A stretch of DNA of 64,000 nt from Microvirga arvi (GCF_016892765.1 NZ_JAFEMD010000001.1:62001-126000); one strand, 5' to 3'. Shown: positions 23,264-32,768, counted from the first letter of the stretch. A program made the numbers and translations. The notes: a model not told the origin generated them from the letters alone.

Positions 23264-24346
23264 ATGGCACATTCAACCGACCTTGATATCGTCAACGTCA
23301 CCAAGCGCTTCGGTGCTCATGCCGCCGTCGATGACGTGAGCTTCAGCGTCGCTCCCGGCGAGTTCTTCTCGATCCTCGGTCCCTCAGGGTGCGGCAAGAC
23401 CACTCTGATGCGCATGATCGCGGGATTCGAGCATCCGACCTCCGGCGACATCCGCATCCGCGGGAAATCGATGATCGGCGTTCCTGCCAACAAGCGCCCG
23501 GTCAACATGGTGTTCCAGAGCCTCGCGCTCTTTCCGATGATGAGCGTCGGCGAGAATGTCGCTTACGGGCTCACCTGCCGCGGCGTGTCCCGCGCGGAAG
23601 CCGAGGAACGTGCTCACCGCATGCTGGAGCGCGTCGGCCTCAAAGGGTTCGGAGAGCGCCGCGTGACGGCGCTTTCGGGCGGTCAGCGCCAGCGCGTGGC
23701 GATCGCCCGCTGCCTCGTGCTCGAGCCCACCCTCGTGCTGCTCGACGAGCCGCTCGGCGCACTCGATCTGAAGCTGCGCGAGCATATGAAGATCGAGCTC
23801 AAGCAGCTGCAGGGCACGTTCAACACCACCTTCGTGTACATCACGCACGACCAGTCCGAGGCGCTCGTCATGTCCGACCGGATCGCCGTGATGAACCAGG
23901 GGAAGTTCGAGCAGGTGGGAAGCCCGCGCGAACTCTATCACAACCCGGCGACACCGTTCGTTGCGAGCTTCGTCGGCGAGACGAACCGCTGGCAGGGTGA
24001 GGCGGCGTCCGCCTCGAACGGCGCCATTTCGGTGCGCCTGCCATCCGGTGCCGTGGTGCAGGGGCAGGGCCGGGCTGGCCAAGGCGCGCTCGCCTTCGTG
24101 CGTCCCGAGGCTGTGGCGCTGGCGCAGGATTCCGGGGCGCTGGGCAATCTGCCCAACCGCTTCGAAGGCCGCGTCTCGGCCGTGCTGTTCGACGGCGCCG
24201 CTTCGAGCCTCCTGATCGACACGGTTGGCTTCGAGCAGCCGGTGCGCGCCGTGCTGCCGCAAGTTGGCCCGCTTGCCGGCATCGAGGTCGGCGCGCCGGT
24301 CCATGTGGGCTGGACGGCCGATGCGATGAAGGTCTTCGCCGCATGA
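23264..24346 (+). CDS. ABC transporter ATP-binding protein (PotA-like)
   Basis: The 360-residue ATPase has Walker A LGPSGCGKTTLMR near residues 40-52, Q-loop MVFQSLALFPMMS, signature LSGGQRQRVAIAR near 137-149, Walker B VLLDEPLGALDLKLR near 157-171, and the His switch in ITHDQSEAL. A C-terminal TOBE domain (residues about 280-360) is typical of importers for polyamines and other small solutes. It overlaps the following permease by 4 bases (ATGA). It energises uptake with the two permeases downstream. Confidence 0.95.
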   Translation: MAHSTDLDIVNVTKRFGAHAAVDDVSFSVAPGEFFSILGPSGCGKTTLMRMIAGFEHPTSGDIRIRGKSMIGVPANKRPVNMVFQSLALFPMMSVGENVAYGLTCRGVSRAEAEERAHRMLERVGLKGFGERRVTALSGGQRQRVAIARCLVLEPTLVLLDEPLGALDLKLREHMKIELKQLQGTFNTTFVYITHDQSEALVMSDRIAVMNQGKFEQVGSPRELYHNPATPFVASFVGETNRWQGEAASASNGAISVRLPSGAVVQGQGRAGQGALAFVRPEAVALAQDSGALGNLPNRFEGRVSAVLFDGAASSLLIDTVGFEQPVRAVLPQVGPLAGIEVGAPVHVGWTADAMKVFAA

Positions 24347-25212
24347 CCATGAGACCGGCGCAGCGCCTCGCGCTTTTCCTGCTGCTCGCGCCCGCCATCC
24401 TGTGGCTCGGGCTTCTCATCGTGCTGCCGCATGTGGAGATCCTGATCCTCTCCTTCAGCGAACGGGTGGCGCCGCGGGTCTACGCCTTCGGCGTCGGCAA
24501 CTATCTGGAGTTCTTCACCGAGCCGCTCTACTGGCGCACCTTCGCGCGTACGGCTTTCATGTCGATCCTCGTGACGGCGCTCACCCTCGTGCTCGCCTTT
24601 CCCATTGCGCTCTACATCGCCCGCGTGGCGCAGGGACGGCTCAAGGCGATGCTGCTTCTCCTGTGCCTGCTGCCGTTCTGGGTGTCGGAGCTCGTGCGCA
24701 CGCTCGGCTGGATGATGCTGCTGCGCGAGACGGGCGTGATCTCGTACGCGCTGCGCTCGGTCGGCCTCGCTAATCAGCCGGTGGAGCTTCTCTACAACGA
24801 CGGTGCGGTGATCCTCGGTCTCGTCTATGGCGGTCTGCTCTTCATGATCGTGCCGCTCGCCAACGCGCTCGAGAGCCTGGAGCCTGCGGTGGTCGAAGCC
24901 GGATACGATCTCGGCGGCAGCCGCTGGACGGTGCTGCGCCGGATCGTCATCCCCCATGCCATGCCGGGCATCGTGGCAGGCTGCATCATCGTATTCATGC
25001 TCACCGTCGGCAATTTCGCGACCCCGGTGCTGCTCGGCGGCAAGAACGGGCTGTGGTTCACCGAGCAGATCTACGCGCAGTTCATCACCCGCTTCAACTG
25101 GCCTCAAGGCGCGGCCTTCGGCATGCTGCTCCTGCTGCTATCCTCGGCAATCGTGTGGCTGGGCCTGCGCCTGACGGGCCAGAGCCTCGGCACCACCCTG
25201 AAGCAGGCCTGA
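24343..25212 (+). CDS. ABC transporter permease (PotB-like)
   Basis: The 289-residue inner-membrane permease starts with a hydrophobic helix (LALFLLLAPAILWLGLLIVLP). About six transmembrane segments are visible. The cytoplasmic EAA loop reads LEPAVVEAGYDLGGSRWTVLRRIVIPHAMPGI, where EAGYDLGGSR fits the consensus EAAxxLGAS. It belongs to the PotB/CysU branch of BPD-type permeases. It starts inside the end of the ATPase gene and is followed by the second permease after 4 bases. Confidence 0.94.
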   Translation: MTMRPAQRLALFLLLAPAILWLGLLIVLPHVEILILSFSERVAPRVYAFGVGNYLEFFTEPLYWRTFARTAFMSILVTALTLVLAFPIALYIARVAQGRLKAMLLLLCLLPFWVSELVRTLGWMMLLRETGVISYALRSVGLANQPVELLYNDGAVILGLVYGGLLFMIVPLANALESLEPAVVEAGYDLGGSRWTVLRRIVIPHAMPGIVAGCIIVFMLTVGNFATPVLLGGKNGLWFTEQIYAQFITRFNWPQGAAFGMLLLLLSSAIVWLGLRLTGQSLGTTLKQA

Positions 25213-25216
25213 CGCC

Positions 25217-26056
25217 ATGAACCGTCCGTCCCTCGCCTGGAAGCTCTACATCGCGGCGTTCTACCTCTTTCTGTTCGCCCCGCTGATGATCGTGGCGATC
25301 TTCGCCTTCAATGCGAGCCCGTTCCCGTCACCGCCGTGGCGGGGCTTCGCGCTCGAGTGGTTCACCGGGTCGGGCACCGTCTTCGGCAAGCCGGGCGTGC
25401 TGGTGGATCCGATCTGGTTGAGCAGCATCGGCAACAGCTTCAAGGTCGCCATTCCGGTGGCGCTGCTCGCCGTGCTTCTCGGCACCGTGAACGCCTGGGT
25501 GCTGGAACGCGCCGAGTTCCGCGGCAAGACGTTTCTTGCGATGATGATGCTCTGGCCCCTCGTCATCCCCGGCGTGGTTCTCGGCATCTCGATCCTGGCC
25601 TTCTTCTCACGGCTGGCGAACGGGCTTGAGGACTGGCTTCAGACCGATCTCGATTTCCTGCGCCCGGGCCTGGGACTCGTGGTGCTCGGTCAGCTCTCCT
25701 TCATCCTGACCATCACGACTCTCATCATCGCCGCGCGCCTGCGCAAGTTCGACCGCTCGCTGGAGGAGGCTGCCTTCGACCTCGGCGCCACCCGCATGCG
25801 GGTGCTGCGCACGGTCACGCTGCCTTTTCTGTGGCCTGCGCTCATCGGCGCCGGTCTCGTGGCACTGCTGATGTCGTTCGAGAACTTCAATACGACGCTA
25901 ATGCTGGTGGGCTCCGAGGCGCCGCTGCCGATCACCATGTACGGCCAGATGCGCGAAGGCGCGTCGCCCGCGATCAATGCCGTGAGCTTGCTGCTGATGC
26001 TCGGCGTCGGCGGCATCGCCGGTGTGTTTGCGCTGACGTCGAAGGCGGAGCGGTAA
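25217..26056 (+). CDS. ABC transporter permease (PotC-like)
   Basis: The 279-residue permease opens with LYIAAFYLFLFAPLMIVAIFAFNASPFP, the usual first helix of PotC-type proteins. The EAA loop is present as LEEAAFDLGATRMRVLRTVTLPFLWPAL. About six membrane segments are predicted by eye. It closes the operon and is followed by a family A palindrome before the convergent dipeptidase gene. It is expected to form a heterodimer with the upstream permease. Confidence 0.94.
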   Translation: MNRPSLAWKLYIAAFYLFLFAPLMIVAIFAFNASPFPSPPWRGFALEWFTGSGTVFGKPGVLVDPIWLSSIGNSFKVAIPVALLAVLLGTVNAWVLERAEFRGKTFLAMMMLWPLVIPGVVLGISILAFFSRLANGLEDWLQTDLDFLRPGLGLVVLGQLSFILTITTLIIAARLRKFDRSLEEAAFDLGATRMRVLRTVTLPFLWPALIGAGLVALLMSFENFNTTLMLVGSEAPLPITMYGQMREGASPAINAVSLLLMLGVGGIAGVFALTSKAER

Positions 26057-26066
26057 GTTAACCCTC

Positions 26067-26200
26067 CACGTCATCACCGGCCTTGTATCGGTGATCCCGA
26101 TCGCTGAAGCGCCGCGCTTTTCCTAATAGAGATGGCCGGGACGAGCCCGGCCATGACGTGAAGGATGCCATCCCGGACGGCGAAGCCGAGCCGGGATGAC
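26067..26200. repeat. Palindromic repeat, family A, copy 2
   Basis: CACGTCATCACCGGCCTTGT (start near 26067), then GATGGCCGGGACGAGCCCGGCCAT, then a GCCATCCCGG...CCGGGATG arm, repeat the order seen at 7379-7593 with small changes. It sits between convergent operons and may help end transcription from both sides. Confidence 0.8.
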
Positions 26201-26227
26201 CAAAGAGAGATGTTCGGACCAAAAGTC

Positions 26228-27295
26228 TCACCCTCCCCAGGTGCGCTCCAGAACGTTCATCCAGTTCTCGTAGCAGAGCTTGCGTAGGGTCGCCTCGTCG
26301 TAGCCGTGGCGGCGCATGGCGTCGACGAGGCGGGGCAGGCCGGTGACGTCGCCGATCTCCGCCGGAATCGTCGCGCCGTCGAAGTCGGAGCCGAGGCCGA
26401 CGCCGTCCACGCCCACATGCTCGATGAGATGATCCATGTGGCGGATCATCTCCTCCAGCGGCGTATCTTCGTTGCGCATGCCGTCGGGGCGAATGAAAGA
26501 GGTGGCGAAGTTCACGCCCACCATGCCGCGGCTCTCGCGGATGGCGCCGAGCTGCTTGTCCGTGAGGTTGCGCGAGTGCTTGCAGATCTCCCAGGCATTG
26601 GAATGCGTGGCGACGAGCGGCGCATCGGAGAGCCGCGCCACGTCCCAGAAGCCCTTCTCGTTCAGATGCGAGAGATCGATCATGATCTTGAGGCGGTTGC
26701 AGGCACGTACCAGCTCGATGCCCCGATCCGTCAGGCCGGGTCCCGTGTCGGGCGTCGAGGGATAGCGGAACGGCACGCCATGGCCGAAGATGTTGGGCCG
26801 GCTCCAGACCGGACCGATGGAGCGCAGGCCGCTCTCGTAGAGCACATCCAGCATGTAGAGATCGGGGTCGATGCCCTCGGCGCCCTCGATGTGGAGAATC
26901 GCCGCGAGCTTTCCCGTGTCGATGCAGTGGCGGATATCGGCCGCATTGCGGCAGATCTTCACCTCGCCGTTCGAAGCGCGCTCGATCCGGATCAGGAGGG
27001 CGGCCATGTGCGCGGTCACCTGCTGGCTCGTCGGAAGCGCGAGCTGAGAGGGGAGCGGCACGTCGTAGTGCGAATGAGTCATGAGCTCATCCACATCGAT
27101 GCCCAGGCTCTCAGAGGGCACGTAGACGGCGAAGAAGCCGCCGACGAAGCCGCCCTGCTTCATGCGCGGCCAATCGAGATGGCCGATATTGTCGCCTTCC
27201 AGAAAGGCCTGCTCGGGCTGGATCTTGCCGCGCATCAGGCGCAGCAGCACGTCGTTGTGACCGTCGAAAACAGGCATCAAAGAAGAGTGGGGCAT
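26228..27295 (-). CDS. Membrane dipeptidase family protein (peptidase M19, renal dipeptidase-like)
   Basis: The 355-residue protein has the metal-binding pattern of M19 peptidases: VFDGHNDVLLRL near residues 9-20, Glu in ILHIEGAEGIDPDLYMLDVLY near 138, His in MIDLSHLNEKGFWDV, and VATHSNAWEICKHSRNLTDKQL. GVDGVGLGSDFDGA near 300 completes the active site. The family cleaves dipeptides, including ones with a D-residue at the C-terminal side. No signal peptide is visible, so it should act in the cytoplasm. It follows the dipeptide-type ABC genes by 36 bases on the same strand, which suggests import then hydrolysis of the same peptides. Confidence 0.93.
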   Translation of the reverse strand: MPHSSLMPVFDGHNDVLLRLMRGKIQPEQAFLEGDNIGHLDWPRMKQGGFVGGFFAVYVPSESLGIDVDELMTHSHYDVPLPSQLALPTSQQVTAHMAALLIRIERASNGEVKICRNAADIRHCIDTGKLAAILHIEGAEGIDPDLYMLDVLYESGLRSIGPVWSRPNIFGHGVPFRYPSTPDTGPGLTDRGIELVRACNRLKIMIDLSHLNEKGFWDVARLSDAPLVATHSNAWEICKHSRNLTDKQLGAIRESRGMVGVNFATSFIRPDGMRNEDTPLEEMIRHMDHLIEHVGVDGVGLGSDFDGATIPAEIGDVTGLPRLVDAMRRHGYDEATLRKLCYENWMNVLERTWGG

Positions 27296-27331
27296 CTTTT
27301 CACATCAAAAGGTTGGACGTCGGAAGGACTG

Positions 27332-28111
27332 TCAACCGGCCAGAGCCTGGGCCGGTTGCGAGGCAACGCGCGTGAAGCCCTGGCTCGCCTGGATCAGGGC
27401 CTGAGTGTAGCCGTTCGAGGCTGCGCCCGAGCGCAGCGACTCCGCCAAGGTTTCCTCGACCGCCTCGCCGTTGCGCATGACGAGAAGGCGCTCGCACAGA
27501 TGGGCGACGACGGCGAGGTCGTGACTCACCAGGATGTAGGTCAATCCTAAGCGCCGGCGCAGGTCGTCGAGCAGGTTGAGGATTTCCGCCTGCACGGAGG
27601 CGTCGAGCGCCGAGGTCGGCTCGTCGAGGAGCAGCACTTTCGGGCGCAGGATCAGCGCGCGGGCGATCGCGATGCGCTGGCGCTGGCCGCCCGAGAGCTG
27701 GTGCGGATAGCGGAAGCGGAAGGACGGGCCGAGACCCACTTCGCGCAGGGCCTGCAGGATGCGCGCCTCGGCATCCTTCTCGCCGTGGATGGCGAGCGGC
27801 TCGGACAAGGTGCGGTCGACCGTATGGCGCGGATGCAGCGAGGCGTAAGGGTCCTGGAAGACCATCTGCACCGTGCGGTAGAACGCCTTGCCGCGCGGCG
27901 TGGTGACTGCCTGTCCATCGACGAGCACGCGGCCGTCCGAAATCGGCGCAAGCCCGCAGATGGCGCGCAGCACCGTGGACTTGCCGGAGCCCGACTCGCC
28001 CACGAGTCCATAGGCCGCGCCGGGCTCCACGTGGAAGCTCACGTTCTTGACGGCATCGACCCGGAGGCGGCCCGTGCCGTAGACGACATTGAGGTTTTGA
28101 ATATCGAGCAT
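27332..28111 (-). CDS. Dipeptide/oligopeptide ABC transporter ATP-binding protein (DppF-like)
   Basis: The 259-residue ATPase has Walker A LVGESGSGKSTVLRAI near residues 36-51, MVFQDPYASLHPRHTV (typical of the Opp/Dpp branch), signature LSGGQRQRIAIARALILRP near 140-158, Walker B VLLLDEPTSALDASVQ and the switch histidine in LVSHDLAVVAHLC. It is the second ATPase of the operon and starts 16 bases after the DppD-like stop. Its C terminus ends soon after NGYTQALIQAS and lacks the usual extended oligopeptide-transporter tail. Confidence 0.95.
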   Translation of the reverse strand: MLDIQNLNVVYGTGRLRVDAVKNVSFHVEPGAAYGLVGESGSGKSTVLRAICGLAPISDGRVLVDGQAVTTPRGKAFYRTVQMVFQDPYASLHPRHTVDRTLSEPLAIHGEKDAEARILQALREVGLGPSFRFRYPHQLSGGQRQRIAIARALILRPKVLLLDEPTSALDASVQAEILNLLDDLRRRLGLTYILVSHDLAVVAHLCERLLVMRNGEAVEETLAESLRSGAASNGYTQALIQASQGFTRVASQPAQALAG

Positions 28112-28127
28112 GGTTCCTGCACCCAGC

Positions 28128-28964
28128 TTACAAGGCCCACGAAGGGTCGCGGTTCAGGGTGGGGAGCGGACGCACGTCGTCCGCCAAAGTCGGCAGGCAG
28201 CGCATCAGCCCCTGGGTATAGGGATGCTGCGCCTCCCGTAGATTCTTCGCTTCCAGCTCCTCGACCACGCGGCCCGCATACATCACCAGCACGCGGTCGC
28301 AGAAGGACGAGACGAGCTTCAGGTCATGCGAGATGAAGATCAGCCCCATGCCGCGCTCGGTGACGAGCTCATCGAGAATGCGCAGCACCTCCATCGAGAC
28401 GGTCACGTCCAGTGCCGAGGTTGGTTCGTCGGCGATGAGCATGTCGGGATCGGTGACCAGCATCATGGCGATCATGGCGCGCTGTCCCATGCCGCCGGAG
28501 ACCTCGTGCGGGTAGAGCGAGAACACGCGGCCGGGATCGCGCATCTTCACCGCTTCGAGCATGGCGAGCGCCTTGTCGCGCGCCTCGTTGCGGCTGGCCT
28601 TCGCATGGGCCTGGTAGGCCTCGATGATCTGCTCGCCGATGGTCATGACCGGATTCAGCGAATATTTCGGATCCTGCATCACCATGCTGATGCGCCCGCC
28701 GCGCAAGGTGCGCAGCGTGCGCTTCGAGGCGGTGAGCAGGTCGATCCCGTCGAAGGCGAGGCGCTTGGCCGTCACCTCGCCCGGGGGCGGCGTGAGGCCG
28801 AGGATGGCGCGGCCCGTCTGCGACTTGCCGGAGCCCGACTCGCCCACGATCCCGAGGCGCTCGCGGCCGAGCTGGAACGACACGCCACGCACCGCTTCCA
28901 CAATGCCGGTGCGCAGGTGGAAGCGGACGCGCAGATCTTCGACGTCGAGAAGCGGCGTGGTCAT
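28128..28964 (-). CDS. Dipeptide/oligopeptide ABC transporter ATP-binding protein (DppD-like)
   Basis: From ATG 28962-28964 the product is 278 residues (MTTPLLDVEDLRVRFHLRTG). Walker A is GIVGESGSGKSQTGRAIL, then MVMQDPKYSLNPVMTIGEQ, signature-like VSGGMGQRAMIAMMLVTDP and Walker B MLIADEPTSALDVTV. The signature reads SGGMGQR, as in the DppD branch. The C terminus PYTQGLMRCLPTL belongs to the oligopeptide-transporter tail. The start overlaps the permease stop as ATGA; a longer frame extending into the permease gene was rejected. Confidence 0.94.
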   Translation of the reverse strand: MTTPLLDVEDLRVRFHLRTGIVEAVRGVSFQLGRERLGIVGESGSGKSQTGRAILGLTPPPGEVTAKRLAFDGIDLLTASKRTLRTLRGGRISMVMQDPKYSLNPVMTIGEQIIEAYQAHAKASRNEARDKALAMLEAVKMRDPGRVFSLYPHEVSGGMGQRAMIAMMLVTDPDMLIADEPTSALDVTVSMEVLRILDELVTERGMGLIFISHDLKLVSSFCDRVLVMYAGRVVEELEAKNLREAQHPYTQGLMRCLPTLADDVRPLPTLNRDPSWAL

Positions 28965-29893
28965 TTGGCGGCCTTCGGATCGAGAACGTCGCGCAGGCCG
29001 TCGCCGAGCAGGTTGAAGCCGAGGCTCACCACGAAGATGGCGATGCCCGGCATGGCGGCGACCCACCATTGATCGATGAGGTAGTTGCGGCCCGTGGCAA
29101 CCATCGCGCCCCATTCCGGCGTCGGCGGCTGTGCGCCGAGGCCGAGGAAGCCGAGGCCGGCTGCGGTCAGGATGATGCCGGCCATGTCGAGCGTTACGCG
29201 CACGATGAGCGAGGAGAGGCAGAGCGGCACCACATGGCCCAGGATGATGCGCGGCGTCGACGCGCCCTGGAGCTTCACCGCCGCGATGAAGTCGCTGTTG
29301 CGGATCATCAGGGTCTCGGCGCGCGCGATGCGGGCGTAAGGCGGCCAGGAGGTGATGGCGATCGCGATGACCGCGTTCTCGATGCCGGGGCCCAAGGCCG
29401 CCACGAAGGCGAGCGCCAGGATCAGGCGCGGGAAGGCCAGGAAGATGTCGGTGGTCCGCATCAGGACCGTATCGACCCAGCCGCCGAGATAGCCGGAGAC
29501 GGTGCCGACCAGGAGCCCGATGGGCGTCGCGATCAGGGCCACCAGCACGATGACGAAGAGGGTGATGCGCGAGCCGTAGATGATGCGCGAGAAGATGTCC
29601 CGCGCCTGATCGTCCGTGCCCAGCCAGAAGGTCGCGCTCGGCGGCAGCAGGCGCTGCGTGCGCAGATCGCCGCCCGCCACAGGCGAGTAGGGTGCGATCA
29701 CATCGGCGAAGATCGCGACGAGGACCAGCAGCACGACGACGCTGAGGCCCACCACGGCGAGCGGGTTCCGGGTGAAGGCCCGCCAGCCGAGATAGAAGCG
29801 GCCGAGACGGGCCTGCCAGCGGGAGTTCGGCTCTGCGGAGAGAAGCCAGGCCCGGAGGCTTGACGGTTGTTCAGCAAGAGGGGCGCCGGCCAT
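28961..29893 (-). CDS. Dipeptide ABC transporter permease (DppC-like)
   Basis: The 310-residue permease has an N-terminal cytoplasmic stretch, then NPLAVVGLSVVVLLVLVAIFADVIAPYSP, typical of OppC_N. LGTDDQARDIFSRIIYGSRITLFV follows. The EAA-loop region is RAETLMIRNSDFIAAVKLQGASTPRIILGHVVPLC, and LGFLGLGAQPPTPEWGAM is a DppC signature. It overlaps the DppB-like stop by 1 base and the DppD-like start by 4. Together these form the membrane channel of the dipeptide importer. Confidence 0.95.
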   Translation of the reverse strand: MAGAPLAEQPSSLRAWLLSAEPNSRWQARLGRFYLGWRAFTRNPLAVVGLSVVVLLVLVAIFADVIAPYSPVAGGDLRTQRLLPPSATFWLGTDDQARDIFSRIIYGSRITLFVIVLVALIATPIGLLVGTVSGYLGGWVDTVLMRTTDIFLAFPRLILALAFVAALGPGIENAVIAIAITSWPPYARIARAETLMIRNSDFIAAVKLQGASTPRIILGHVVPLCLSSLIVRVTLDMAGIILTAAGLGFLGLGAQPPTPEWGAMVATGRNYLIDQWWVAAMPGIAIFVVSLGFNLLGDGLRDVLDPKAAK

Positions 29894-30951
29894 CAGCGGG
29901 TCCTCGGATCGAGCAGGCGGTAGAGCAGGTCGGAGACGAGATTGAGCAGCACGAAGACGGCCCCGATCACGAGGGTTCCGCCGAGCACCGCGTTCATGTC
30001 AGCGTTCTGCAGGGAATTGGTGATGTACTGGCCCAGGCCAGGCCACGCGAAGACCGTCTCGGTGAGCACCGAGCCTTCGAGCAGGTTGGCATAGGAGAGG
30101 GCAATCACCGTGATGAGGGGAACCGCCGCATTGCGCAGGGCGTGGCGCCAGATCACGCGCATCTCGGACAGGCCCTTCACTCGCGCCGCGATCACATATT
30201 CCTGCGCCAGTTCGTTGAGCATGAACGAGCGCGTCATGCGGCTGATATAGGCGAGCGAGAAATAGCCGAGGAGGCAGGCAGGCAGGATCACGTGCGAGAC
30301 CGCATCCCAGAATGCGTCCCATTGCCCCTGCATGGCGGTGTCGAGAAGCACGATGCCCGTGAAGGGCGTGTAGAGATAGGAATAGGTTACGTCGATACGG
30401 CCCGGTCCCGCCACCCAGCCGAGCTTGGCGTAGAACAGCAGGAGACCCATGAGGCCGAGCCAGAAGATCGGCACCGAATAGCCGACGAGGCCGAGGACGC
30501 GCACGAACTGGTCGATCAGCGTGCCGCGCTTCACGGCGGCGAGAACGCCGAGCGGAATGCCGATGATGACGCCGATCAGCGTGCCGAGCGTCGCGAGCTC
30601 CAGCGTGGCAGGAAACACATTGGCGATGTCCGTCATCACCGGGTTCGTGGTGAGAACGGAATTGCCGAAATCGCCGGTGGCGGCCTTCTTCACGTAGATG
30701 ACGAACTGCTCGATCAGCGGACGGTCGAGGCCGAGTTCCGTCCTGACGCGCTCGTAGACATGGGCCGGAGCGCGGTCGCCGACGATGGCGATGACCGGAT
30801 CGATCGGCACGACGCGGCCGATGAAGAAGGTGACGGCGACGAGCCCGAGGAGGGTCGTCATCAGGACGATGACGAACTGGGCGAGTTTCTTAAGGAAGGA
30901 GCGGAGGGCACTGCCGTGCCCTCCGCCCCCGTTCATGACTGCTGAGACCAT
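29893..30951 (-). CDS. Dipeptide ABC transporter permease (DppB-like)
   Basis: From ATG 30949-30951 the product is 352 residues (MVSAVMNGGGGHGSALRSF). The next in-frame ATG, 15 bases on, is equally possible, and neither has a clear ribosome binding site. The first helix QFVIVLMTTLLGLVAVTFFIGRVVPIDP is followed by IVGDRAP, the usual DppB start. LGLDRPLIEQFVIYVKKAATGDFG and EYVIAARVKGLSEMRVIWRHALRNA (EAA loop) confirm the family. It starts 7 bases after the binding-protein stop. Confidence 0.94.
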   Translation of the reverse strand: MVSAVMNGGGGHGSALRSFLKKLAQFVIVLMTTLLGLVAVTFFIGRVVPIDPVIAIVGDRAPAHVYERVRTELGLDRPLIEQFVIYVKKAATGDFGNSVLTTNPVMTDIANVFPATLELATLGTLIGVIIGIPLGVLAAVKRGTLIDQFVRVLGLVGYSVPIFWLGLMGLLLFYAKLGWVAGPGRIDVTYSYLYTPFTGIVLLDTAMQGQWDAFWDAVSHVILPACLLGYFSLAYISRMTRSFMLNELAQEYVIAARVKGLSEMRVIWRHALRNAAVPLITVIALSYANLLEGSVLTETVFAWPGLGQYITNSLQNADMNAVLGGTLVIGAVFVLLNLVSDLLYRLLDPRTR

Positions 30952-30958
30952 CGAGATG

Positions 30959-32554
30959 TCAGTTCTTCTTTGCCTGAGACACGTCGTTGTCGCTGAAGGA
31001 CGGGCCGAGGACGAAGTTGTCCACGTTCTTGCGCACGGCCGCAACTTCCGTCTGCTGCAGGAAGATCACGAACGGGCCGTCGTCGAGAACCGACTTCTGC
31101 AGCTCTTTGTACATCTGAGCGCGCTTCTCGGCGTCACGCTCCATCACGGCAGCGCGAGTCTTGGCAGTCAGCGGGCCCGGATCCCAGGCATTGCGCCAGG
31201 CGAGGGGCTTCGCCTTCGCATTGTCCGAGTTGTCGTCGTTGGCAGCAAAGGTATCGGCATTGGAGTTCGGGTCCTGATAGTCCGAGCCCCAGTTTCCGAT
31301 ATAGATGTCGTGCTGGCGGGCGCGGTACTTGGTCAGGGCCTGCTTCGAATCCATCGGGAGGATCTCAAGCTTGATGCCGGCCTGCGCGAAGGTCTGCTGC
31401 ATCGCCTGGGCGACGCCGGTGATCTCGGCGGTGGAGCGGGTGTCCATCGTGACCGAGAAGCCGTCCTTCAGACCAGCCTTGGCAAGGAGTTCCTTCGCCT
31501 TGGCGACGTCGAGCTTGTAGGGGTTGGAGGTCTCGGCGCCGAGATAGCCCTTGGGCAGGAAGTTCTGGTGAACGTCGCCCTTGTTCTTCATGATCGTGTC
31601 GGCGATCGCCTGGTAGTCGATGAGGTACTTCAGGGCCTGGCGAACCTCGGGCTTGGCCAGGTTCGGGTTCTTCTGGTTCAGGCCGAGATAGTAGACCGTT
31701 CCCTTCGGGCCGCTCTGGATCTTGATGTCCGGGTTCTTGGACACCGCGGCGATCTCTTCCGGATTGAGGCTGCGGGCCACGTCGATGTCGCCCTTCTCGA
31801 GCAGCAGGCGCTGGCTCGCGGTCTCCTTGATATGGCGGAAGATCACGCGGGCGAGCGGGGTCTTCTTCTCGTAATTCGGGTTGCGCTCGAGGACGAGGAC
31901 CTCGTTGGCCTTCCAGTCGCGCATGATGTACGGGCCGGAGCCGGCATACTTGGTCTTCAGCCAGTTATAGCCGTAGTCGCCGTCCTTCTCGTTCTGGACC
32001 AGCAGCTTCTTGTCGACGATCGAGGCGACGGAGTTGCCGAGGCAGTAGAGAACCAGGGTCGGCGCATAGGCCTTGTCGACCTCGAAGGTCATCTCAAGCG
32101 GGCCGGTCTGCTTGACCTTGTCCTTCACGTTGTCCTTCGTCAGGCCGAACTGGCCCAGGATGAACGCCGGGGACTTGTCGAGGGCCACGGCGCGGTGGAT
32201 CGAATACACCACGTCCTCGGCGCTGAGCGGGTTGCCGGAGGCGAACTTCTTGTTCGGCTTGATCTTGAACGTGAAGGTCTTGCCGTCCGGGGAGACGGTC
32301 CAGGACTCGGCGACCTGTCCGGAGATCTTGGACACGTCCTTGATGTCGTAGGTGATCAGGCGCTCATAGGTGTTGCCGATGATCTCGGACGCGCTGAACT
32401 CGAACACCTCGGCCGGATCCAGCGAGATGATGTCGTCGCTCTGCCAGGCCTGGACGAGGGTGTCGGCTGGCGTAGCTGCCTGTACGGCAGCGAAAGAGGT
32501 TGCCATGGTCGCCACCATGGCAGCAGATAGGAGAAATTTCGGAAGTCGCTTCAT
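30959..32554 (-). CDS. Dipeptide-type ABC transporter substrate-binding protein (SBP_bac_5)
   Basis: The 531-residue periplasmic protein has a signal peptide (about residues 1-27, cleavage near VQA) and TPADTLVQAWQSDDIISLDPAEVFEFSASEI at the mature start, a typical SBP family 5 opening. YERLITYDIKD, FKIKPNKKFASGNPLSAEDVVYS and VRQALKYLIDYQAI are family hallmarks. It leads the operon running leftward through two permeases, two ATPases and the M19 dipeptidase. AAGGGAAT precedes the ATG. The 214-bp gap upstream separates it from divergent argH. The real ligand cannot be read from sequence. Confidence 0.95.
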   Translation of the reverse strand: MKRLPKFLLSAAMVATMATSFAAVQAATPADTLVQAWQSDDIISLDPAEVFEFSASEIIGNTYERLITYDIKDVSKISGQVAESWTVSPDGKTFTFKIKPNKKFASGNPLSAEDVVYSIHRAVALDKSPAFILGQFGLTKDNVKDKVKQTGPLEMTFEVDKAYAPTLVLYCLGNSVASIVDKKLLVQNEKDGDYGYNWLKTKYAGSGPYIMRDWKANEVLVLERNPNYEKKTPLARVIFRHIKETASQRLLLEKGDIDVARSLNPEEIAAVSKNPDIKIQSGPKGTVYYLGLNQKNPNLAKPEVRQALKYLIDYQAIADTIMKNKGDVHQNFLPKGYLGAETSNPYKLDVAKAKELLAKAGLKDGFSVTMDTRSTAEITGVAQAMQQTFAQAGIKLEILPMDSKQALTKYRARQHDIYIGNWGSDYQDPNSNADTFAANDDNSDNAKAKPLAWRNAWDPGPLTAKTRAAVMERDAEKRAQMYKELQKSVLDDGPFVIFLQQTEVAAVRKNVDNFVLGPSFSDNDVSQAKKN

Positions 32555-32768
32555 TTGGCCATTCCCTTACAGCGCTCGGAGCGCTTTTGTTGCGCCAGTA
32601 TGAATGCAAATCACACAAGCGATGTCGAGTCTAGCAACTGGTTTTAAACTGGCAAACGTTGTGCAGTCTTTAGTTCAGCCTGCCTATGAGTGGTGCATCG
32701 AACCGGGTTGGCCTCAGGGGGCAAACTGTGGCAAAGGCTGCCCGACCCTCTTGATCGGATGAAGCACA

